From an uncultured Eubacteriales bacterium (GTDB taxonomy: Bacteria; Bacillota; Clostridia; Oscillospirales; Oscillospiraceae), in NCBI GenBank assembly GCA_959602365.1, contig CAUGSS010000010.1:1-64000 (forward strand): a DNA stretch of 64,000 nucleotides, in the 5' to 3' direction. Shown here one piece after another: positions 16,864 through 24,062 of this stretch; the stretch's first letter is position 1, and every line of letters starts with the position of its first letter. Under the pieces are notes generated by a model. That model was given only the letters and a program-made list of their open reading frames with translations. It made no database searches and was not told the origin of the DNA. Both the position numbers and the translations under genes were made by a program.

Positions 16864-18456
16864 GTGCTGAACAAGCTGAAGGAGATCCGGGCTCTGAATG
16901 CTTTCGCCAAAAAGCAGAGCGTAGGTATGCAGAGAAAATTGATGCTCTACTGGGTATCCATGATTCTGGTAGTTTTTGCAGCGGTGATCCTCTTCCTGTC
17001 AATTGCTGGGGTTTTCTCCCGGAGTGATGAGCAGCTCCATGAGGTAATGGAACTTCAGTTAAAAAACACGCAGGAGAACCTGGCAGATCATCTGGATCGT
17101 CTGACTGCCCAGAGTTTGAACCTCTCCAAAGAATTGAGTCGTGAGATAGAAGGCGCGCTGGCACAGGGTGGCATTTCACTGCAGGAGGTCAACGATGATC
17201 CAGAGCAACTGTTGGAGCTTCAGGAGGTTATATACCCGCTGGTCAATACTGCTCTCCAGACGGCGGACTGTAATGGTGCGTACGTCATCTTGGATGCAAC
17301 GGCCAATACCACATTGACTGAGGCAGACCATTCCAGAAGCGGAATCTATCTGCGCTATTCCAACCTCAGTACCAGCAGTCCGGTCACCCCTACCGTGGTC
17401 TACTTCCGCGGCATTCCCGATATCGCCCGGCAAAAGAATCTGGAGCTGCACAATCGATGGAATCTGGAATTTGACACAGATCAGCTTCCAGGTTGCCGGG
17501 AGTTGATGGACGCATCTTTGGATCGGCCTGCGGAACGTTATTTCTGGTCTCATCGGATTAACATGAAGGATACCTGGGAATCCGCAATGTTGCTGTGTGT
17601 TCCCGTTGTTGGCAGCAATGGGACTGTATATGGTGTCTGCGGTGTGGAGATCAGTGCCCAGTACTTCCAGTTGTCCTATCCGGCAGTGCAGGGTCAGTTC
17701 GGTTCTGCAGTTACAGTGCTGGCGCCAATTCAGGACAGCCGCCTCCGGTTGTCAGAGGGGTTGGTTGGCAGCGTCAACGGTACCTACTTGGATGGCCAGG
17801 AGACACTTGTCATTCATCGGGGTCGATACTATAACGAATATGACACCGGCACAGAGCAGTACATCGGCCTGCATCAGAATCTAACGATTTCCAAAGGGGA
17901 AGCAGGGGATACAGCCTGGGCCACCGCAATTCTGATTCCACAGGACAGCTACGCCGCATATACGGCTGACGTACAAAAGACATGGGTTGTTGCGGCTTTG
18001 GGGCTGTTTCTGATGCTGTTGGCCCTTTCCTTTTTCCTGGCTCGCAGATTTGTCCGGCCCATCACAGATAGCTTAAAACGGTTCCAACAAGAAGAGCTGC
18101 CGGAACAGAGCATGTCCTCCGGGATTTCGGAAGTGGATGAATTGGCAGAGTTTCTCAATGCCCGGGCACGAAACCAGCGGCTGGAGCAGGGAGAGCTTCC
18201 GCCCAACATTGCAGAACTCTTTGACCAGTTCGTTGTACGAAAGGATTTGCTGACAGAGGCAGAGCGGAATATCCTACGCTACTATATAGATGGGCATGAG
18301 ATTGCGGAAATTCCGGATCTGGCATTTATCAGCATGAGTACAGTCCGAAAACACAATCGGAGCATCTATGAAAAGCTGGGGGTGTCCTCGCGGGATGAAT
18401 TGATGCTATACATCGATCTGCTCCGCCGTTGCGGAAGACTTCAGGAGCTTTTATAA
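16864..18456 (+). CDS. membrane-anchored LuxR-type regulator with extracellular sensor
   Basis: A 530-residue protein, starting at GTG 16864 behind GGAGGAGGAAAG; an upstream GTG at 16837 overlaps the previous stop. A cytoplasmic N-tail and TM1 (about residues 28-52) lead to an extracytoplasmic sensor of about 320 residues, probably a double CACHE-like fold. TM2 (about 374-395) is followed by a HAMP-like linker (RRFVRPITDSLKRFQQE). The C-terminal LuxR HTH contains LTEAERNILRYYIDG...ISMSTVRKHNRSIYEKLG. It has no kinase or receiver domain. It therefore seems to be a one-component regulator that binds DNA from the membrane. The partner is probably the lipoprotein encoded just upstream. Confidence 0.85.
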   Translation: MLNKLKEIRALNAFAKKQSVGMQRKLMLYWVSMILVVFAAVILFLSIAGVFSRSDEQLHEVMELQLKNTQENLADHLDRLTAQSLNLSKELSREIEGALAQGGISLQEVNDDPEQLLELQEVIYPLVNTALQTADCNGAYVILDATANTTLTEADHSRSGIYLRYSNLSTSSPVTPTVVYFRGIPDIARQKNLELHNRWNLEFDTDQLPGCRELMDASLDRPAERYFWSHRINMKDTWESAMLLCVPVVGSNGTVYGVCGVEISAQYFQLSYPAVQGQFGSAVTVLAPIQDSRLRLSEGLVGSVNGTYLDGQETLVIHRGRYYNEYDTGTEQYIGLHQNLTISKGEAGDTAWATAILIPQDSYAAYTADVQKTWVVAALGLFLMLLALSFFLARRFVRPITDSLKRFQQEELPEQSMSSGISEVDELAEFLNARARNQRLEQGELPPNIAELFDQFVVRKDLLTEAERNILRYYIDGHEIAEIPDLAFISMSTVRKHNRSIYEKLGVSSRDELMLYIDLLRRCGRLQELL

Positions 18457-18478
18457 GACAGTCTGGGTAACACAGCAA

Positions 18479-18519
18479 AGCGCACAAAACCAAGGATTTG
18501 GTTTTGTGCGCTTTTTCTA
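18479..18519 (+). terminator. intrinsic terminator of the binding-protein operon
   Basis: Perfect 15-bp arms AGCGCACAAAACCAA / TTGGTTTTGTGCGCT are followed by TTTTT. It lies 20 bp after the membrane LuxR stop codon. Confidence 0.92.
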
Positions 18520-18584
18520 TTATCCAATAGATACCTTTTACACAAACCCCCAAAAAGTATCCGGAAGACCATATACGCTCGGAC

Positions 18585-18608
18585 CTGTTCCTGTTATAAC
18601 AGGAACAG
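18585..18608 (+). promoter_or_regulatory. 24-bp perfect palindrome before the sensor-kinase operon
   Basis: CTGTTCCTGTTA and its exact complement meet without a spacer. It ends 6 bp before the AAGGGAAGGAGG ribosome site of the first gene and lies between a terminator and the start codon. It could be an operator over the promoter or a leader hairpin. No other copy was found by eye in the window. Confidence 0.6.
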
Positions 18609-18629
18609 AAAGGGAAGGAGGTGCGCAAT

Positions 18630-18983
18630 ATGACAAGTCTGTTGTCCAGCTATCTGGAGGATTGTTCCACACCACAGTATTTCTGTTTTTCCATTCGCTG
18701 CGAGGTATGTGGAGAATTCTGGTACAGCAGCAGTATTCCATTTTCCAAAGCAGGACAAGCGGCCCAGTACCGGGAGAAGAAGGAACTCTATGATGCCATC
18801 TACCAGCGGGAGAAGCAACGAGCCTGGCTGGCCGCCGGGCAGGAAGCCAGGGAACGGTTCAGCCAATGTCCCGTCTGCCGACGGCTGGTTTGCGACGGCT
18901 GCTTCCTCATCTGCGATGAGATGGATCTGTGCCGGGAGTGTGCCGGCCGTATGAGTGAGTCCGGGGAGCCGGTGGAGCCATGA
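18630..18983 (+). CDS. small zinc-ribbon protein, first gene of the kinase operon
   Basis: A 117-residue protein from the ATG at 18630, with AAGGAGG 8 nt upstream. It has four pairs of Cys: IRCEVCGEF (about 23-26), SQCPVCRRLVCDGC (about 80-92) and LICDEMDLCREC. They suggest two zinc-binding knuckles around a charged helix (REKKELYDAIYQREKQRAW). I do not recognise the family. The stop overlaps the next start (ATGA), so it is translationally coupled to the sensor and may be a cytoplasmic partner of the signalling complex. Confidence 0.75.
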   Translation: MTSLLSSYLEDCSTPQYFCFSIRCEVCGEFWYSSSIPFSKAGQAAQYREKKELYDAIYQREKQRAWLAAGQEARERFSQCPVCRRLVCDGCFLICDEMDLCRECAGRMSESGEPVEP

Positions 18984-21400
18984 AGCTGCGGTGGTTATCG
19001 CTTTTGATGCTCTGGCTGATGCTGACTGGATGCAGCACAGCAGCTTCAGGGAGCCATTTAATTTCCGCAGCAGAGGGCTCCGAGGAATACTGCGCAGTGC
19101 TGGATTCTTTCCTTTCCGGGTATACGATTCAGGCGGCAGAAGATACCCTCTATGCAGAGGTATCCCGGGGCAATGCTGTGGCCTGCTTTGATGTACAGGC
19201 CATCCCGGCCATGGCCCGTGGTGTTGGTCGATATTGGTATCCCCAAGTAACGGCCACAGTGGTTTTGGCGGTAGACCGCACACGGACAGATGCGGTTATC
19301 ACCGGCTGGAACAGTCTTCGGGAGAACCGGATTTTCGTCGGCATGGGCAGCACTACTGTCATTCGCAATATGATGGCCATGGGTGCGTTGGCCTACGGAC
19401 TGAACCAGCAGCAGCCTGCAAAGGGGGATGCCCTTGTTTTTCTGGAGCATCTCAACCGGAAAGGAGGCTTTGATTTGGATAAGCCGGACGCCCCTGTTTT
19501 GATCTGTCTGGACTACGAAGCTGTGGCGTGGAATGAAAGAGGAGGAAACTATGAGATCGTTGTGCCGGAGGAAGGTACATTGTCTTACCACTTGGGGCTG
19601 CTTTCGGATATCCCGCTGACCGTGGAGCCAGGACTGGATGAGACCCTCCTGTCTGCAGGCCTGCCCTTGACGGGTGGGGAGAGACCTGCTGACTTTCCCG
19701 AAGATTACCGGTCGGCTCACACTTTGGGAGAGGAGGAGTATGACTGGTTTCTGACACTCACCGGGGACAGTAGCCGGGATCTTCGACGGCAGGTGTTCCA
19801 TGCTCGGCTTTACACCACTGCCGACATGAGAGAGCATATTTTATCTGCTCTGTTGATTGCCGCAGCCATACTGCTGTGGAAGGGGACGGTATCCCACCGA
19901 ATGATTCGGCATGATGTCCGCCGGGTTGTTAACGTGATGAGCTGGCTCATGGTGGGGTGGCTGTTGCTGCGCCTGTTCAAGTACCAGCTGCCGTCGGAAG
20001 GAACCTTGTGTCGGCTGTGCTGGTATGGTTACTACATCTTTCAACTGGCCTTGCCGGTGGCGCTGCTGTATCTGACGGTGATTCTGGATCGGGCAGAGGG
20101 GGAGAAAAGGCTGATGCGTCCCCTGTGGCCGCCTTTTGCGGCATATGTCCTTTCTGTGCTGCTGGTGATCAGTAATGACCTCCATCAGCTGGTATTTCGT
20201 TTTATACCGGATGGGAAGTGGGCATCAGATTACCATTACGGCCCGGGATATTGGATTGTGATGGCTTTTTCCCTCCTGTTCCTGGTATCCGCACTCTGGA
20301 ACCTGCTGTGCAAAGGACACAGGAGCCCCTATCGGAGAGGCCGCATACTTCCGCTGTTGTTCTGTGGGGGGTTGTTGACCTATCTTGTCGCCTATATCTG
20401 TCGGGTTCCCCTGGCGTGGGAGAGTGATCTTACGGTCAATGTCTGCGTGCTCTCTGTTTTATTCTTTGAAACAGTACTCCATACAGGGCTGATTCCGGTC
20501 AATATCCAATATCAGCGGCTGTTTGCTTCTGCGCCCATCAGCTTGACGCTGCTGGATGAGCATGGTCGTGCAGTTCTGTCTTCTCCCGGTGCCCGACCGA
20601 TTTCCTGCTCCGTATGGCAGCGACTGCGTGCGGATATGAGGCAGCCGCTGCTCCGGGATAGGGATACCCGGATTCACGCTGTTTCCATCCGCAGCGGTAT
20701 GGCAGTGTGGCAGGAAGACTTGTCCCAAATCAACCGGCTGCGCAGAGAGATTCAGGATGTACAGACCCGGTTGGAGGCCGCAAATGCCCTGCTGAGAGAG
20801 GAGGGCGAGGTAAAGAAACGCCTGTTGACTGCGGAAGCCAACCGAGCCCTGTTTGAACAGCTGGACCAGGATATGGAGCGCCGTATTACATCGCTGGTAC
20901 GACTTATCGATACATTGTCAGAAACGGAAAATCCCAGGGAGCTGACTGCGTACATTACCTTGTGCCTATGCCATATCAAGCGCAGATGCAATCTGTTTTT
21001 CCTGGCTCGTCAGGGAGAAGCGCTCCCCAGCGATGAGCTGAGCATGTATCTGGATGAACTGGCAGAACTGGCCCGCTACGGGGGGCTGAAAACGCTGATT
21101 CGCTGCGGACAGATGGGTGCTCTGCAGATTCGCAATGCGGCGCTATGTTACGATTTTGCCTTTGAGACCATATCCTGGGCGCTGCGGGAGGATACCTCAC
21201 CGCTGATGGGCTATTTGGAGACGGAGGGTGTCCAGCTGGCATTCCGCTTTCTTCCCGGCGGCGACCCCGGACGGTGGCAGTTTTCTCAGGAGCTGATGAC
21301 GGCGGTTACTGCCCAGCATGGGCAAATCGTTTGCAAGGACCTGGACGATGCTTTTGGAATATGTCTGGCAGTTCCTCTGGGAGGTGAGGGTTGTGGCTGA
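18980..21400 (+). CDS. 7TM sensor with lipoprotein-like ectodomain and degenerate kinase module
   Basis: An 806-residue protein. The N-terminus has a lipobox-type signal (LMLTGC, Cys near residue 18). An ectodomain of about 265 residues resembles a solute-binding fold (YPQVTATVVLAVDRTRTDAVITG). Seven membrane helices follow at about 283-505, like 7TM histidine-kinase inputs. Next come a short PAS-like part (about 510-585), a coiled coil, and a DHp/ATPase-like end. No H-box His is visible in FEQLDQDMERRITSL, and the N-box Asn and glycine-rich G-box are absent. It is best described as a pseudokinase sensor. It overlaps the next, intact kinase by 8 bp. Confidence 0.75.
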   Translation: MKLRWLSLLMLWLMLTGCSTAASGSHLISAAEGSEEYCAVLDSFLSGYTIQAAEDTLYAEVSRGNAVACFDVQAIPAMARGVGRYWYPQVTATVVLAVDRTRTDAVITGWNSLRENRIFVGMGSTTVIRNMMAMGALAYGLNQQQPAKGDALVFLEHLNRKGGFDLDKPDAPVLICLDYEAVAWNERGGNYEIVVPEEGTLSYHLGLLSDIPLTVEPGLDETLLSAGLPLTGGERPADFPEDYRSAHTLGEEEYDWFLTLTGDSSRDLRRQVFHARLYTTADMREHILSALLIAAAILLWKGTVSHRMIRHDVRRVVNVMSWLMVGWLLLRLFKYQLPSEGTLCRLCWYGYYIFQLALPVALLYLTVILDRAEGEKRLMRPLWPPFAAYVLSVLLVISNDLHQLVFRFIPDGKWASDYHYGPGYWIVMAFSLLFLVSALWNLLCKGHRSPYRRGRILPLLFCGGLLTYLVAYICRVPLAWESDLTVNVCVLSVLFFETVLHTGLIPVNIQYQRLFASAPISLTLLDEHGRAVLSSPGARPISCSVWQRLRADMRQPLLRDRDTRIHAVSIRSGMAVWQEDLSQINRLRREIQDVQTRLEAANALLREEGEVKKRLLTAEANRALFEQLDQDMERRITSLVRLIDTLSETENPRELTAYITLCLCHIKRRCNLFFLARQGEALPSDELSMYLDELAELARYGGLKTLIRCGQMGALQIRNAALCYDFAFETISWALREDTSPLMGYLETEGVQLAFRFLPGGDPGRWQFSQELMTAVTAQHGQIVCKDLDDAFGICLAVPLGGEGCG

Positions 21401-22823
21401 ATTTTACTGTTTTCCCCAATGGATTCTGACTGCTTTGGTAATGATAGCGGCGGTAAGTATCATGCTGCAGACCCTGGCCGTTTCCTTCAGCCTCCGCCGT
21501 TTGCCTGCAGGCTGGGGCCGAAGGGTAGAAAACGGGATGGAATGCGCTGTCCTGGCAGTGCTGTTTCTTCTCGCCGCCCTCCTGGGGCAGGTGCAATATG
21601 GGCTGTACGGCGGCTTCTTGATGCCCAGCGCCTACGGTTTGGCCCGTCAAATTGTTTTTTTGTTGGTTGCGGTGTTGGGCACAGCTGCCGCCGTTGGAAC
21701 AGAGTCGATTTGGCCGTTTTTCGTCATCGCAGCGGCAGCCGTTCTCTTCCCCATGACAGAGGAAATTACCGGGGCTGCCTTTCCCTTCTTTTTCCTGACC
21801 TCTCTTTTGTATTTTCTGGTCCGCAGCGTACATATCTGCCTGATGCGTCGGCAGGAGCTCTATACCCAGATCTCAGCCGTATCCGTCAAGGAGGCCATAG
21901 ATACCTTGCATACTGGGCTGCTGTTCTTCCGCCCGGAGGGGGATATTCTGCTGTGCAACCAACAGATGGATGGGTTGGCCCGACGAATAACCGGGCAGCC
22001 CCTGCACAGCGGCAGGGACTTCCAGCGGCATTTGGAGGGTGGAGCACTCACTGGCGGATGTACCCGGGAGATGCTGGGGGATCAACAGGTTTTTCGTCTC
22101 CCCGATGCCTCCGTGTGGAGTATTTCTGCCCATGACATTCCTATGGGGCAACGGACATTTGTCCTGCTTACCGCCAACGATGTTACAGAACAGTGGGATG
22201 CAGTAACACTCTTGGCCCGACAGAATGAGGCCCTGGAGAGGCGCGGTCAAGAACTGCGCCACACCATCGAGCATCTGCGGGTTATTTGCGAGGCGGAAGA
22301 GCTTGCCCGGAGCAAAGGCAGAGTCCACGATTTGCTGGGACAGCGTATCAGTTTGCTGCTCCGAGCACTGCGGGAGGGCCAACAGCTGGACGAGGCATTG
22401 TTGATGGACTTTGCCCGGAGTCTTCCCACGGCACTTCGGGAGGACAATATGCTCAGCCCTGCCCACCGTCTGGCATTGCTGCAGGAGACCTTTCGAGGCA
22501 TGGATGTGTTGGTGGAAGTCCGAGGGGAACTACCGGAGGACGGGGCGGTGGCGGACAGCTTTGCTGAGATTGCCGTAGAGTGCGTCACCAATGCGGTGCG
22601 CCATGGCTTTGCTACCCGGATCCAATTCAACTTGTTCCAAAATGACTGCTGGCGCATGACGGTTACTGACAACGGAATTCCTCCTGTTGGGCCTATCCGG
22701 GAAGGAGGCGGCATCGGCGGGATGCGTCACAGAATTGCCCGACTGGGGGGAACTATGGAGCTTTATACTGTTCCCCGATTCAGGATTGAACTCTCTGTTC
22801 CAAAGGAGGCTGAGCGGAAATGA
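21393..22823 (+). CDS. membrane histidine kinase (NarX/LiaS-like HisKA_3 type)
   Basis: A 476-residue protein, starting at GTG 21393 behind GGGAGG. It has about five membrane helices (10-170) and a PAS-like domain (about 180-275, LHTGLLFFRPEGDILLCNQQMDG). The phosphoacceptor region is RVHDLLGQRISLLLRAL. The HATPase part has the N box ECVTNAVRHG, the DNG motif, and the glycine-rich GGGIGGMRHRI. These are the hallmarks of kinases that pair with NarL-type regulators, and one follows with a 4-bp overlap. The input may come through the pseudokinase encoded just before it. Confidence 0.88.
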   Translation: MAEFYCFPQWILTALVMIAAVSIMLQTLAVSFSLRRLPAGWGRRVENGMECAVLAVLFLLAALLGQVQYGLYGGFLMPSAYGLARQIVFLLVAVLGTAAAVGTESIWPFFVIAAAAVLFPMTEEITGAAFPFFFLTSLLYFLVRSVHICLMRRQELYTQISAVSVKEAIDTLHTGLLFFRPEGDILLCNQQMDGLARRITGQPLHSGRDFQRHLEGGALTGGCTREMLGDQQVFRLPDASVWSISAHDIPMGQRTFVLLTANDVTEQWDAVTLLARQNEALERRGQELRHTIEHLRVICEAEELARSKGRVHDLLGQRISLLLRALREGQQLDEALLMDFARSLPTALREDNMLSPAHRLALLQETFRGMDVLVEVRGELPEDGAVADSFAEIAVECVTNAVRHGFATRIQFNLFQNDCWRMTVTDNGIPPVGPIREGGGIGGMRHRIARLGGTMELYTVPRFRIELSVPKEAERK

Positions 22824-23437
22824 CCAAAGTTCTGATCGTAGAGGATCACGCATCAATGCGGGAATCGCTGACCACGGCGCTGATAACTGCCGGAGATTTT
22901 TCTGTGGTGGGCGAGGTTCCAAACGCTGATTATGCCCTGGACTTCTGTAAACATCTGCACCCCGATCTGGTGTTGATGGACGTTTGTACTGAGGGGGGTG
23001 CTTCTGGATTGAAGGCGGTGGAAGAGATCCGTAAAACCGATGAGACAATCAAGATCATTGTCATGACCGCCTTTGATGAAATCACCTATGTTCCCCGGGC
23101 CAAAGCTGCCGGGGCCAACGGTTTTATCTATAAAAGCCGCAGCCTAAACGATTTTCTGGAGGTGGCCAGGGAGGTAATGGCAGGGGGCAGCAGTTTTCCG
23201 GAACCCAAGACCATCCCTTTGCCCCAGGGAGAGGCACCGCTGACAGATCGGGAGATGGAGGTGCTCCGGCTGATGTGTAAGCATATGACCAGCAAAGAGA
23301 TCGCTCGGGAACTTTTCATTAGTGAGAATACCGTGAAGTACCATAAAATGAACATGCTTGGAAAAACCGGCTTTTCCAAAGCGGTGGATCTGGCCTTTTA
23401 CATGATTGTCAACGGCTGGATCAATCCGCTGTACTAA
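22820..23437 (+). CDS. NarL/LuxR-family response regulator
   Basis: A 205-residue protein. The receiver domain is residues 1-120. The acidic pocket is VEDH, the phosphoacceptor Asp is in LVLMDVCTEGG, the conserved Thr is in IIVMTAFDE, and the Lys is in GFIYKSRS. The LuxR HTH is residues 140-205 (LTDREMEVLRLMCKHMTSKEIARELFISENTVKYH). It is the cognate partner of the kinase encoded upstream. It is a good candidate to bind the shared palindromes at 15344 and 23494, though the membrane LuxR protein is an alternative. Confidence 0.93.
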   Translation: MTKVLIVEDHASMRESLTTALITAGDFSVVGEVPNADYALDFCKHLHPDLVLMDVCTEGGASGLKAVEEIRKTDETIKIIVMTAFDEITYVPRAKAAGANGFIYKSRSLNDFLEVAREVMAGGSSFPEPKTIPLPQGEAPLTDREMEVLRLMCKHMTSKEIARELFISENTVKYHKMNMLGKTGFSKAVDLAFYMIVNGWINPLY

Positions 23438-23450
23438 ACATATGCTTTCA

Positions 23451-23479
23451 ATCCACCGGCGTGGCCGGTGGATTTTTTG
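23451..23479 (+). terminator. intrinsic terminator of the kinase operon
   Basis: Ten-bp arms ATCCACCGGC / GCCGGTGGAT with a GTG loop are followed by TTTTTTG, 14 bp after the response-regulator stop. Confidence 0.92.
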
Positions 23480-23493
23480 TTTCCGGGTAAAGA

Positions 23494-23538
23494 CTACCCG
23501 CTGCGGATAGGGTGCAGAGGGAAAATAAATTCTACAAT
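23494..23538 (+). promoter_or_regulatory. palindromic activator site and -10 of pseudo-receiver gene 1
   Basis: CTACCCGC-T-GCGGATAG (23494-23510) differs at one base from the site at 15344. It also ends 22 bp before the -10 element, here TACAAT (23533-23538). No -35 is recognisable. An extra half-site GGGTA lies at 23485-23489. Confidence 0.65.
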
Positions 23539-23575
23539 AAGATTGTAAATCAAGATATGCAGGGAGGTGGGCACG

Positions 23576-23953
23576 CTGAAAACTGTGATCCTGATTATGC
23601 ATCGGGCGTCTTTGTCACAAGGATTGATGGCAAAGGTGCGCGATATCCCTGGAATCCAACTGCATTATGAACCCAACTACGCCAATGCAGATAAGAGCAT
23701 CCGTGGTCATTCGGCTGCAGGAGCACTGCTGGAGGTCTCCGAAGACAATGTGCATGACATTGACTCCTGTTTAACTCTGTGCGCATGGCTACGGGAGGTT
23801 ACGCCCCACTGCAGACTCATGCTGATGTGTCCGGAAGGACAGACGGAGGTCATTCGTCGTGCCATTGAGGCCAAGCGGAAAGGCCTGATTGACGACTTTG
23901 TATTTTACGATGTATCGCTGGACTATCTGGTTGCCAGTCTGCAATCGTTGTAA
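23576..23953 (+). CDS. stand-alone pseudo-receiver protein 1
   Basis: A 125-residue receiver-like fold without an output domain. It starts LKTVILIMHRASLSQGL and ends GLIDDFVFYDVSLDYLVASLQSL. The phosphoacceptor position reads ALLEVSE, so Asp is replaced by Glu. The conserved Lys near the end is missing (FVFYD). The start is chosen at CTG 23576: GGAGG lies 8 nt upstream and it aligns with the ATG of the paralogue at 36533, giving the same length. A GTG at 23567 overlaps the ribosome site. It may be a constitutively active or phosphorylation-independent partner for the LuxR-type regulators. Confidence 0.75.
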   Translation: MKTVILIMHRASLSQGLMAKVRDIPGIQLHYEPNYANADKSIRGHSAAGALLEVSEDNVHDIDSCLTLCAWLREVTPHCRLMLMCPEGQTEVIRRAIEAKRKGLIDDFVFYDVSLDYLVASLQSL

Positions 23954-24062
23954 TAGGAACTCTGGTTAGACATATCTGACTCAGCCCGATATGGACGGGT
24001 ACCTTATAGATGGATAGAGGTTCCTGACACCTTAATCAAAAGATGGGAGAGGAGATTACACT

